Positions 36,602 through 44,932 of a DNA stretch of 64,000 nt are shown piece after piece. Made by a program: the position numbers and the translations under genes. Origin of the DNA: Bradyrhizobium nitroreducens. Lineage in GTDB: Bacteria > Pseudomonadota > Alphaproteobacteria > Rhizobiales > Xanthobacteraceae. The notes below the pieces were generated by a model. That model saw only the letters and a program-made list of their open reading frames with translations, was not told the origin of the DNA and made no database searches. How positions within the stretch are numbered: position 1 is the first letter of the stretch; every line of letters starts with the position of its first letter. The stretch spans positions 125,573-189,572 of the forward strand of contig NZ_LFJC01000003.1 in assembly GCF_002776695.1 (NCBI RefSeq), written 5' to 3'.

Positions 36602-36843
36602 GGGGACGGTTTGCCTTTCCGTTAACTTTCGGTGTCTACTTTGAAGTCATCATGCCCGAGTCTCGGCCTCAAGTCTTCCGACCCCCGACAAGCAACTGGA
36701 AACCACATCGCAGAAAGTCGACCCTCGGGTTTAACGAAACTCAAGCGAATCTGAGGCTAGTTTGAATCCAGTTTTCGAAACGCCGGAAAGCGGCGTCTGA
36801 GGCGTCACATGTACCGGTCCTTCGGACCAAACAGGAGGGCGGG
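36602..36843. promoter_or_regulatory. divK promoter region with three GANTC sites
   Basis: GANTC is present at 36658-36662, 36747-36751 and 36764-36768, three sites in 111 bp where less than one is expected. TTTAACGAAACTCAAG at 36730-36745 has one good half of a CtrA box (TTAA) and a poor second half. CcrM/GcrA cell-cycle control of divK-pleD is a reasonable inference. Confidence 0.45.
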
Positions 36844-37209
36844 ATGGCTAAGACCGTCCTGATCGTGGAAGACAACGAGCTCAACATGAAGCTCTTCCGC
36901 GACCTGTTGGAAGCGCACGGCTATCAGACCACGGGCACCAGCAACGGCTACGAGGCGCTCGACCTCGTGCGCAAGATGCGGCCCGACCTCGTGCTGATGG
37001 ACATCCAATTGCCGCAGGTCTCCGGCCTCGAGGTGACGCGCTGGATCAAGGACGATCCGGAGCTGCGTTCCATTCCCGTCGTCGCGGTCACCGCGTTCGC
37101 GATGAAGGGCGACGAAGAGCGCATCCGCGAGGGCGGCTGCGAGGCCTATTTGTCCAAGCCGATCTCGGTCGGCAAATTCATTGAGACGGTCCGACGTTTT
37201 ATCGGATAG
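36844..37209 (+). CDS. divK: DivK, single-domain cell-fate response regulator
   Basis: DivK is a receiver-only protein that, when phosphorylated at the pole, controls DivL/CckA and so CtrA. The 121 residues are one REC domain; the phosphoacceptor is Asp53 in LVLMDIQLP, with the acidic pair at Glu9-Asp10 and Lys in [10 protein letters not shown]. It is 14 bp upstream of pleD on the same strand, the standard alphaproteobacterial pair. PleC/DivJ kinases are elsewhere. Confidence 0.96.
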   Translation: MAKTVLIVEDNELNMKLFRDLLEAHGYQTTGTSNGYEALDLVRKMRPDLVLMDIQLPQVSGLEVTRWIKDDPELRSIPVVAVTAFAMKGDEERIREGGCEAYLSKPISVGKFIETVRRFIG

Positions 37210-37223
37210 GAAGTGAGTTCACA

Positions 37224-38597
37224 GTGTCCGCGCGTATCCTGGTCGTCGACGACGTTCCTGCCAACGTCAAGCTGTTGGAGGCTCGCCTCTCCGCCGAATA
37301 TTTCGACGTGATGACCGCCTCGAACGGCACCGAGGCGCTGGCGATGGCCAGCCGCGCCGAATGCGACATCATCCTGCTCGACGTGATGATGCCCGACATG
37401 GACGGCTTCGAGGTCTGCCGCCGCCTGAAGACCGATCCGGCGACGCACCACATTCCCGTCGTCATGGTCACCGCGCTCGACAGCCCCTCCGACCGCAACC
37501 GCGGGCTGGAAGCGGGCGCCGACGACTTCCTCACCAAGCCCGTCTCCGACGTCGTGCTGATCGCGCGTGTGCGCTCGCTGACGCGTCTGAAGATGATGAC
37601 CGATGAGCTGCGCATGCGCGCCATCACCTCGCTCGAGATCGGCATGCAGGCGCCCGAGCGCAGCGCCGTCGCCGACACCGGCAAGGGCGGCCGCATCCTC
37701 TTGGTCGACGACCGCGAGTCCTCCTATGAGCGGCTGGCGACGATCCTCGCCGCCGAGCACACCGTCGACGTCGAGCCCAACCCGACGGAGGCGCTGTTCC
37801 ACGCCGCGGAGGGCAATTACGACCTCCTGATCGTCTCGCTCGACCTCAACAATTTCGACGGCCTGCGCCTGTGCAGCCAGGCGCGCTCGCTGGAGCGCAC
37901 GCGGCACGTGCCGATCCTGGCCATCGCCGACCCCGAGAACTCGACGCGGCTGCTGCGTGGGCTGGAGATCGGCGTCAACGACTATCTGCTGCGCCCGATC
38001 GACAAGACCGAGCTGTTGGCGCGCGCGCGCACCCAGATCCGCCGCCGCCGCTACACCGATCATCTGCGCGACAACGTGCAGAACTCGATCGAGATGGCGA
38101 TCACCGACGCGCTCACCGGCCTGCACAATCGCCGCTACATGGAGAGCCACCTCGCAACGCTCGCCGAGCAGGCCGCGGCCCGCGGCAAGCCGCTGGCGCT
38201 GATGATCCTGGACATCGACTTCTTCAAGTCGATCAACGACAATTACGGCCACGATGCCGGCGACGACGTGCTGCGCGAATTCGCGGTGCGGGTTCGCAAG
38301 TCGATCCGCGGCATCGATCTCGCCTGCCGCTACGGCGGCGAGGAATTCGTCATCGTGATGCCCGAGACCGATCTCCATGTCGCCGGCATGGTCGCCGAGC
38401 GCCTGCGCCGCTCGATCGCGGGCGAGCCGTTCGCGATCCACAAGGGCACCAAGCGCATCGAGGTCACGATCTCGATCGGCCTCACCACGCTGGAGCAGAA
38501 GGGCGAGGCGGTCGCCGACGTCCTCAAGCGCGCCGATACCGCGCTCTACCGCGCCAAGCACGACGGGCGCAATCGGGTGGTGTCGCAAGCGGCGTGA
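37224..38597 (+). CDS. pleD: PleD, response regulator diguanylate cyclase
   Basis: PleD makes c-di-GMP when phosphorylated and localises to the stalked or old pole in Caulobacter. The 457 residues read REC (Asp53), an adaptor REC-like domain, then GGDEF. The catalytic GGEEF is at 371-375 and the RxxD inhibitory site RGID at 362-365, five residues before it, so product inhibition is expected. The start is GTG 37224. It is 14 bp after divK, so phosphorylation signalling and output are cotranscribed. Confidence 0.96.
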   Translation: MSARILVVDDVPANVKLLEARLSAEYFDVMTASNGTEALAMASRAECDIILLDVMMPDMDGFEVCRRLKTDPATHHIPVVMVTALDSPSDRNRGLEAGADDFLTKPVSDVVLIARVRSLTRLKMMTDELRMRAITSLEIGMQAPERSAVADTGKGGRILLVDDRESSYERLATILAAEHTVDVEPNPTEALFHAAEGNYDLLIVSLDLNNFDGLRLCSQARSLERTRHVPILAIADPENSTRLLRGLEIGVNDYLLRPIDKTELLARARTQIRRRRYTDHLRDNVQNSIEMAITDALTGLHNRRYMESHLATLAEQAAARGKPLALMILDIDFFKSINDNYGHDAGDDVLREFAVRVRKSIRGIDLACRYGGEEFVIVMPETDLHVAGMVAERLRRSIAGEPFAIHKGTKRIEVTISIGLTTLEQKGEAVADVLKRADTALYRAKHDGRNRVVSQAA

Positions 38598-39237
38598 GGG
38601 CCGGCCTGCGCAAAATTTGCGAAAACAACCCCATGCACAGTAGAAGCTGCTGGCGGAATCAATGGGTTAGGCCTGGCGAAAATGGCGCCCGAGGACCGCG
38701 TGCTTTGACGCGTCGGGCAAAACAGGATCGCGCGCAAACTATGCTGCGGCTGGGCTTGACGAAGCCATAAGCTGCTCGCGCAAGCCTTGGGGCTTCCGCT
38801 CTCCTTCATGGTGGGATCAGTAGTCTCGTAGCTGATATCTCGGTCCTTCTCCTTGGGGGAGCGACAGCTATCCTACTACCGAGCTTCACGTCCAGCTCGT
38901 AGGATGGGTTGAGCTCTTCGCGAAACCCATCACTATCACAACACAAATCGATTGATTTCGCTTCCGCTCCACCCATCCGCGCTATTCAGCCGATTGCGCG
39001 GGCGATCAGTCCGATAATGGCCGCGATTGCTTAGAGCGGCAATCGGGAAGAGATGGGTTTCGCAAGGGCTCAACCCATCCTACGCGCTTTAGGTTTCCCG
39101 TTGCGCAGAAATGCTGCGCGAGATGTCGATGTTTTCATGCAGAGACATATCGGTCCCTGCTCGATGTTCTGTAGCTCGGGGCCGTTGGTCCGCCCCCTTC
39201 AGGGATTGCCGTCACTCCTCTCAGGGCAGCAAACCAT
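38598..39237. other. 640-bp gene-poor region after pleD
   Basis: No coding sequence is supported here. It carries the inverted repeat pair 38898-38931 and 39052-39085 and otherwise unremarkable sequence. No tRNA or known ncRNA was recognised. It marks the left edge of the accessory-looking block that separates pleD from rpmG. Confidence 0.4.
38898..39085. repeat. Inverted repeat CGTAGGATGGGTTGAGC / GCTCAACCCATCCTACG
   Basis: The 34-bp left arm (38898-38931) and 34-bp right arm (39052-39085) are close to inverted copies, each containing GGATGGGTTGAGC and GCGAAACCCATC. They flank about 120 bp with further short palindromes. The arrangement looks like a REP-type or mobile-miniature element. Confidence 0.75.
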
Positions 39238-39501
39238 TTACGACCGAGAACACACAGCGTTGTGGGTGCCCTTGTAGTAAGTTGCGCTCCATCCATCCCT
39301 GATCATGTGCTGCCGCTCGTCCATGTGCCAGCCCGGCTTGCCCCACGCATTACGTCCGCGCATCACTCCGTGATTACATGCGCAGGAGGTGCCTGGGGCT
39401 GTGTAGCGAGTACATGGTGATAGGGCGAGGTTCTGCGCATTGGCAGGAGCCAAGTCTGACAGCAAAGTCATCACGAAGGCGGCTGCAACCAGGCGCTTCA
39501 T
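39238..39501 (-). CDS. Small secreted hypothetical protein
   Basis: An 87-residue protein with a signal peptide of about 22 residues (cut near ANA) and a mature part with four Cys (SPCTRYTAPGTSCACNH and a Cys four residues from the end) that could form two disulphides. It has no recognised domain. It stands alone between a repeat region and a TetR gene. Confidence 0.5.
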   Translation of the reverse strand: MKRLVAAAFVMTLLSDLAPANAQNLALSPCTRYTAPGTSCACNHGVMRGRNAWGKPGWHMDERQHMIRDGWSATYYKGTHNAVCSRS

Positions 39502-39589
39502 ATCATGCCCCCCATCTCGGCCTCCAATCTTAGGTTGGCGAGCAGATTGTTGTCCACTCCCTCAGGGAGCCCGCCAGCGTTGAGCGCGC

Positions 39590-40174
39590 CTACGCCTCGC
39601 TCTCCGCCTCATCCCCCACATCCACCCCCGCATTGCGCAACAGCACCTTCGCCGCTTCCTTCGCGGCGCGCGCCATGGCGGGATCATCACGCACGAGATC
39701 CTGCGCGATGGAGCCGTCGACCAGCAGCACGAGCTGCGTCGCCAGCGCGTCCGCATCGGCAACGCCGAGCTCGTTCAGCCGGTCGCGAAACCAGAGGCGG
39801 CGGCTCTCCTTGAAGGCCACCGCGATCTTCTTCACCGCGCGGTCCGTTGGCCCGAGCTCGGCCACCGCGTTCACGAACGGGCAACCGCGAAAATCTTTCG
39901 CCGCGAAGCGCCGCTCCAGCGAATCGAAGGTCGCGAGAATCTGTTCGGCCGGCGGCTTGTCGGAGGGGCGGGCGTGGACGAAGCGGCGCTCGAGGTACGC
40001 TGCGATCAGCGCGTCCTTGGAAGGGAAGTGGTTGTACAGCGTGCGCTTACTGATGCCGATCTCGGCCGCGATGGTATCGACGCCGACCGCGCGAATGCCC
40101 TGCAGATAGAACAGCTTGTCGGCGGTCTGAAGGATCCGCTCTTTCATCGTCTGTGGGGCGGGCGGGGGAGCCAT
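39590..40174 (-). CDS. TetR-family regulator of the adjacent MFS exporter
   Basis: A 194-residue TetR repressor with the N-terminal helix-turn-helix (AEIGISKRTLYNHFPSKDALIAAYL) and a variable ligand-binding domain. It is divergent from the MFS gene at 40304, with a 16-bp palindrome between them. The pair is a typical repressor/exporter unit, so the regulator should sense the exported compound. I chose ATG 40174, where the usual short N-terminal arm begins; further upstream starts exist. Confidence 0.9.
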   Translation of the reverse strand: MAPPPAPQTMKERILQTADKLFYLQGIRAVGVDTIAAEIGISKRTLYNHFPSKDALIAAYLERRFVHARPSDKPPAEQILATFDSLERRFAAKDFRGCPFVNAVAELGPTDRAVKKIAVAFKESRRLWFRDRLNELGVADADALATQLVLLVDGSIAQDLVRDDPAMARAAKEAAKVLLRNAGVDVGDEAESEA

Positions 40175-40226
40175 GCAGCGGAATGCATCCTGTTCGCTTG
40201 ACAGCAACAGCCATTCATAGCCTAAG

Positions 40227-40242
40227 TACACAGGTCTGTGTA
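40227..40242. promoter_or_regulatory. Candidate TetR operator
   Basis: TACACAG-GT-CTGTGTA is a 16-bp near-perfect palindrome (only the central two bases differ) in the divergent gap between the TetR and MFS genes. TetR regulators commonly bind such sites to control both genes. Confidence 0.65.
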
Positions 40243-40303
40243 ACCAAAATCAGCGGCAAAAGCAGACGACGGCGTTGGCGCCGTGCCCACGAGGGAGAAG
40301 AAA

Positions 40304-41542
40304 ATGCCCCTGTTGCAGGTCCTGCGTCCGACATTGCCCATCCTGATCGGCGCCTCCATCATGCTGACGTTGAGCATGGGGCTGCGGCAGAGCCTCGGCA
40401 TCTTCATGCAGCCGCTGACGCACGACATTCACATCTCGATCTCGGATTTCACGCTGGCGCTGGCGGTGCAGAACCTCGCCTGGGGCTTCCTGCAGCCGCT
40501 CGCCGGCGCCATGACGGTGCGCTACGGCTTTCGTCCCATCATGATCGTGGGCTCGCTGATGTACATCGCAGGGCTCGCGCTGATGGCGACCGCCGGCGGC
40601 CTCGTCAGCATCATGATCGGCGGCGGCGTGCTGATCGGGACGTCGATGGCCTGCACTGCTGCCGCGATCGCGATGTCGGTGGCGGCGCGCGCGGTGCCCG
40701 CAACGGTGCGCTCCACCGTGCTCGGCATCGTCTCCGGCGCCGGCTCGCTCGGCGCGCTGCTGTCGGCGCCGATCGGACAGCTGCTCAACGAGGGCTTCGG
40801 CTGGCGCATCGGGCTTGCCGGCTTCGTCGTGATGTCGGTGCTGATGATTCCCGCGGCGTGGTACGCGGGCCGCGTCGACAAGATCCCGCTGCCGAAGCCG
40901 GCCGCCGATGACATCGGCGACGCCTCGGCCGCAACGGCGGCGAGAACCGCGTTCGGCAATGCTTCCTTCGTGGTGATGACCTGCGCCTATCTCGTCTGCG
41001 GCATGCAGCTCGTCTTCCTCACCACGCATCTGCCCTCGTATCTGGCGATCTGCGGCCTCGACCCGATGCTCAGCGCGCAGACGCTCGGCATGATCGGCGG
41101 CTTCAACGTGCTGGGCTCGCTGTTTTTCGGCTGGGCCGGCCAGCGCTGGAACAAGCTGGCGCTGCTGGGCGGCATCTACATCCTGCGCTCGCTCGCGCTC
41201 GCCTGGTATTTCGTGCTGCCGGCGACGCCGTTCTCGACGCTGCTGTTCGGCGCCATCATGGGCTTCCTCTGGATGGGCGTTGGCCCCTTGGTCGCGGGCG
41301 CCGTCGCCGAGATGTTCGGCCTGCGCTGGCAGGCGATGATCCAGGGCCTCGCCTTCATGAGCCACCAGATCGGCAGCTTCCTCGGCGCCTACGGAGGCGG
41401 GGTGCTCTACGACGCGCTCGGCTCCTACACCATGGCCTGGCGCATCGGCGTGGCGCTCGGCCTTGCCGGCGGCATCGTGCAGGTGGCGTTCGCGCTTGTC
41501 AGGCCCTCGCAGCCGCCGGCGCCGGTGTTGCGGACGGCGTAG
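40304..41542 (+). CDS. MFS transporter
   Basis: A 412-residue major facilitator with twelve helices. Motif A-like sequence is weak, but PTLPILIGASIMLTLSMGLRQSLGIF and AWGFLQPLAGAMTVRYGFRP at the start fit the family of monocarboxylate or oxalate/formate-type antiporters and of drug efflux carriers. ATG 40304 follows GGGAG. It is controlled by the divergent TetR gene. The last 69 codons are repeated as a fragment at 43926. Confidence 0.9.
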   Translation: MPLLQVLRPTLPILIGASIMLTLSMGLRQSLGIFMQPLTHDIHISISDFTLALAVQNLAWGFLQPLAGAMTVRYGFRPIMIVGSLMYIAGLALMATAGGLVSIMIGGGVLIGTSMACTAAAIAMSVAARAVPATVRSTVLGIVSGAGSLGALLSAPIGQLLNEGFGWRIGLAGFVVMSVLMIPAAWYAGRVDKIPLPKPAADDIGDASAATAARTAFGNASFVVMTCAYLVCGMQLVFLTTHLPSYLAICGLDPMLSAQTLGMIGGFNVLGSLFFGWAGQRWNKLALLGGIYILRSLALAWYFVLPATPFSTLLFGAIMGFLWMGVGPLVAGAVAEMFGLRWQAMIQGLAFMSHQIGSFLGAYGGGVLYDALGSYTMAWRIGVALGLAGGIVQVAFALVRPSQPPAPVLRTA

Positions 41543-41705
41543 CAGGAAGAGGGCAGCGCAAGCCCGTCGAGCTGCGCTCTGCAGTCAGGGTCTGTCGTTG
41601 AAGCGCTGCTAATTGTGCGGGCGCATCAGGATGACATCTGCAGCTGGATGAACAGCTCTTGGGATAATGGCTCCCTCGTGCAACCGATGGCCGCGAGGGA
41701 AAATC

Positions 41706-43691
41706 TCACGCCGCAGCCGTCGTGGATTTATCCTGCCCGGGGGCTTCGTGTCCCTGTTCCGTTATCCCCGTCGCTTCGATGCACAGCCTGACAGCTTCGC
41801 CGATGCTCGTCGCAACGAGGTCAGCTCTAGTGCCTTCCCGAAGCAGTTCCAGGGCAGCCGGGTCAATGTCTTTGACCCAGCAACCCAGGATGATGGTTGC
41901 CTTCGGCAATTTCCGCCTCAGACGCCGGACGGAGTACCGCATGTGTGCCGCAGAGTGGGCATCGAGATAGACCACGCAGACGATCGCAACGCCCGTTGTA
42001 TCCAGGCGAAAGACATTCGTTGTGGAAAGCGATGTTGCCCCTTCGACTCGCGCAGCGAGGCCGTGCTCAGTCGAGAGCTGAGCCAGCATGATCGCGGCCG
42101 CCTCATCGATCAGGGTGCGTCCGGCCACGCACAGGACGGGGTGTTCACCCTGCCAATCCGGCGGGAGACTCTCTCTGCGGAGGTAAGGCAAGTGTTCATT
42201 GGCGGCATTCTCTGCAACGCCTTCCACTGCCGACGATGCTTCCGCATCGGTGGTTGAACTGCTCTTCGTTGGCGGCCGTTCGTCCTGATCGGCAAGATCG
42301 GCGGCAAATTCGCTGACGGCGCCTCGAATCTTCGTGAGACGTTCCTGGTCGAGCGTATTGCGCTCGGCGTCGGCTTGCGCCAGCTGCAAACCCTTCAGGG
42401 CCACCTCATCATAATACGAAGCCAGCGAACGCTCTTTCAGGAACTCTTCGGCTTTTTCGGCCGCTTCGGTCGGATCCCCCGCCAGCATCCGCTGATAGAA
42501 TATTTCCGGAGGAGAAAGCGCCGGCCGGTCTCCGAACATGACGTCGAGAAATTCCAATCGCTCCACATGCCGCCCGAGCACCACGAGGCATATCGTGAGG
42601 GGGGTCGCAAGAACGAGCCCAATTGGTCCCCAAAGCGCTGTCCAGAACGTTGCCGACGCGACCACGGCAACGGGCGAAAGCCCCGTGCTGCGCCCGTAAA
42701 CCATCGGCTCGACGACATGGCCCACGAGCGGTTCAACGACGAGAAACAGAGCGAGAGTCCAAAGCAGCATCGACCAGCCGGGATCGATGGCCACCGCGAG
42801 CGCCAGCGGGAATGCGGCGGCGATAACGGCGCCGACATAGGGAACGAAGCGAAGCGCAGCCGCGAGGATGCCCCAAAGAATCGCGCTCGGGATTCCGATG
42901 AACCAGAGGCCAGTGCCGATCACGACGCCGAATGCGCCGTTCAGGATGAGCTGGGTCAGAAACAGCTTGCTGAGGCGGCTCGCTGCATCGTCCAGCGCAG
43001 CGGTCGTACGCTGCAGATCCGACGAGCCCGCCAGCCGAATGAAGCGGTTACGAAGATCTTCACGTTGAATAAGAATGAATATGACGAAAATGATGATGAT
43101 GCCGGTGGTCGCGAGCGGATGAATGAGCGGAGAAATCAAGGTTCGCAGACTTTCCAACGCGCCCGGATCGGGCTGGCGTACCTCGACCGGGACCGGTGGC
43201 GCGGAGGCATTTGAGCCAGGGACTATGCCAGTCCTGGGCACGGATGGGGTATCCTTCGGTTTATCGAGCTCCTTGCTGAGACCCTTCAGCATATCGGAAG
43301 CACGCTCCAGCGTGCTCCTCCCGGCCTTGGTATCCCGAAAAGCCTGGATCTTTTCGCTGATCGTCGATTGATATCGGGGCAGATCTCCGGCCAGCTGCGT
43401 CAGCTGAGTGGCGAGAAGGCTTCCCATCGCGAAGATCAGCATAAACGCAACGACAACCACGCTCACGACTGCCAATCCCCGTGGGACATGGATCCGTTGC
43501 AATAGTCCGACCAGCGGCGCCAGCACGAAGCTGAGAAGAATAGCCAGCGCAACGGGCACGAAGATATCCCGGCCGAAATAGAGCATCGCGATAATGATGA
43601 CAGTCAGAATCGCGGTCGCGACTGCACCAAGCAGCGCCATCAGTTCTTCGGGAGTGCGAGGTTTGAAGGGCTGTCGCGCTACAGGCCTCAT
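41706..43691 (-). CDS. AI-2E/PerM-family permease with extra C-terminal domain
   Basis: The first 400 residues are a PerM-type permease (about seven to eight membrane helices, the long extracytoplasmic segment after helix 3 and the GPIGLVLATPLTICLVVLGRH end). These proteins export AI-2 or act as sodium/proton antiporters. The remaining 260 residues are soluble: an Ala/Glu-rich helical part, then a Rossmann-like domain (HPVLCVAGRTLIDEAAAIMLAQL, AIVCVVYL, ATIILGCWV). The last part looks like a B12-binding-type domain without the DxHxxG cobalamin ligand motif. AGGGA supports ATG 43691. Confidence 0.78.
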   Translation of the reverse strand: MRPVARQPFKPRTPEELMALLGAVATAILTVIIIAMLYFGRDIFVPVALAILLSFVLAPLVGLLQRIHVPRGLAVVSVVVVAFMLIFAMGSLLATQLTQLAGDLPRYQSTISEKIQAFRDTKAGRSTLERASDMLKGLSKELDKPKDTPSVPRTGIVPGSNASAPPVPVEVRQPDPGALESLRTLISPLIHPLATTGIIIIFVIFILIQREDLRNRFIRLAGSSDLQRTTAALDDAASRLSKLFLTQLILNGAFGVVIGTGLWFIGIPSAILWGILAAALRFVPYVGAVIAAAFPLALAVAIDPGWSMLLWTLALFLVVEPLVGHVVEPMVYGRSTGLSPVAVVASATFWTALWGPIGLVLATPLTICLVVLGRHVERLEFLDVMFGDRPALSPPEIFYQRMLAGDPTEAAEKAEEFLKERSLASYYDEVALKGLQLAQADAERNTLDQERLTKIRGAVSEFAADLADQDERPPTKSSSTTDAEASSAVEGVAENAANEHLPYLRRESLPPDWQGEHPVLCVAGRTLIDEAAAIMLAQLSTEHGLAARVEGATSLSTTNVFRLDTTGVAIVCVVYLDAHSAAHMRYSVRRLRRKLPKATIILGCWVKDIDPAALELLREGTRADLVATSIGEAVRLCIEATGITEQGHEAPGQDKSTTAAA

Positions 43692-43925
43692 TTTGCTGTC
43701 CCTGTCCCCGTCGTCCGCTGAGCGTGCACCGATTTCAGCTGCGGGGGCGCAGGACGACACTGCATCGGACAGCCGCTCAGGGCACTGGTCCACGCGGTCT
43801 TCATCAGCGGCGGCCGTACCTCCGGTCGCGCCATCGCACGCCAACCGCTCCACCCTGAAAAGGTTCCCTGTGAGCTATGAAGTGGCACAACGCACACCTC
43901 ACTCGCGCCGGGCTGGGGAGGGGCG

Positions 43926-44132
43926 ATGATCCAGAGCCTCGCCTTCAAGAGCCACCAGACCGGCAGCTTCCTCGGTGCCTATGGAGGAGGGGTGCTCTAC
44001 GACGCGCTCGGCGCCTACACCATAGCCTGGCGCATTGGCGTCGCGCTCGGCCTTGCCGGCGGCATCGTGCAGGTCGCGTTCGCGCTCGCCAGGCTGTCGC
44101 AACCGCCGGCGCCGGTGCTGCGGACGGCGTAG
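43926..44132 (+). pseudogene. Truncated duplicate of the MFS gene 3' end
   Basis: Bases 43926-44132 encode a 68-residue frame, IQSLAFKSHQTGSFLGAYGG to SQPPAPVLRTA, that matches the last 69 codons of the MFS gene (41335-41542) at most positions. The N-terminal 340 residues are missing, so no functional carrier can be made. The copy lies just behind the permease gene and suggests a duplication followed by deletion or insertion. Confidence 0.85.
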
Positions 44133-44293
44133 GCGCGAGGAGGGCCTCAAACGTCCGCTTCAGAGTTTGGAGCGGACGCCGCGTTGCTTCGTCGCAATCG
44201 ACAGCTTGTGACCCATTGCGGTCATCGAGGACTGCATGCAAGCTGTATCGCGAGTGGGCGAAGGTGAGACGCAACGCCTGTTAGAGCGATGGA

Positions 44294-44602
44294 ATGTCAG
44301 ACCCTAAGTTAGTCAAGAGCTGGAAGATTACCGAAGCGCTGCTTGAGCGTGCGCGGCGCGCGCTGCCCGTAGGCCACGAGCGGGAATATGCAGCACGTTT
44401 GACCCAATACCACGAGTTTCTGGAGCACAATGAACTCGAGTTAGCTCTCGATGTCCTCGAAGAACTGGGTCATCTCATCTCTGCCCGTGGTGGGTTTTGG
44501 CGTGATCTGGAGCGAGCCGCCGAAAACATGGGTCTAGCAGATAGGCTGCCAGCTTTTCGAAAGGCATTTTCTGAGGCACCGGAACCGCCGAAATCCCGGT
44601 AG
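44294..44602 (+). CDS. Hypothetical 102-residue helical protein
   Basis: A soluble, charged, mostly helical protein (MSDPKLVKSWKITEALLERARR, then EFLEHNELELALDVLEELGHL and FWRDLERAAENMGL). It resembles short hypothetical proteins that occur widely in proteobacteria without a role. It is a single gene between the MFS fragment and the SDR region. Confidence 0.55.
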   Translation: MSDPKLVKSWKITEALLERARRALPVGHEREYAARLTQYHEFLEHNELELALDVLEELGHLISARGGFWRDLERAAENMGLADRLPAFRKAFSEAPEPPKSR

Positions 44603-44932
44603 CTCCCAGAATAAAGCCCAAGCATGTTATGTCGCCTTATGGCCCGTTTGAGATCTGTCGACGTCCGGTAACGATGACTGTTTGTAGGAGGAGAGCGGAA
44701 GTCGGAGCCACTCGGCCAAACCGACGCGAATGTCATGGTCGGCGTGGAGCCAACGCTTCCGAAAGCCGACCCCATCCTCGTTATCCATCCGGTTTCCACT
44801 GTGCTAATTTGAAACTGGCGATCGATTTTCCCAGGCTTGGCGCAGGGTGCGTGAGACGACGCGAGTTCATTTCGGCACTCTGCGGCGTGGCTTGGCGACA
44901 AATTTGTTCATCGAAAGCAAGAGGGCAAGCCC
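44603..44932. pseudogene. Non-coding stretch with signal-peptide remnant before the SDR gene
   Basis: From GTG 44851 the plus frame reads VRRREFISALCGVAW, very like the RRREFI twin-arginine start of ABC-type substrate-binding proteins, and then diverges and runs out of frame into the SDR gene. The preceding 250 bp have no good frame. It looks like the 5' end of a lost gene whose remainder was replaced. I would treat it as a remnant, not a working gene. Confidence 0.4.

Noticed and set aside
36730..36745. CtrA box before divK
   Set aside because: Only the first TTAA half matches; the second half is CAAG, so it is not claimed as a site.
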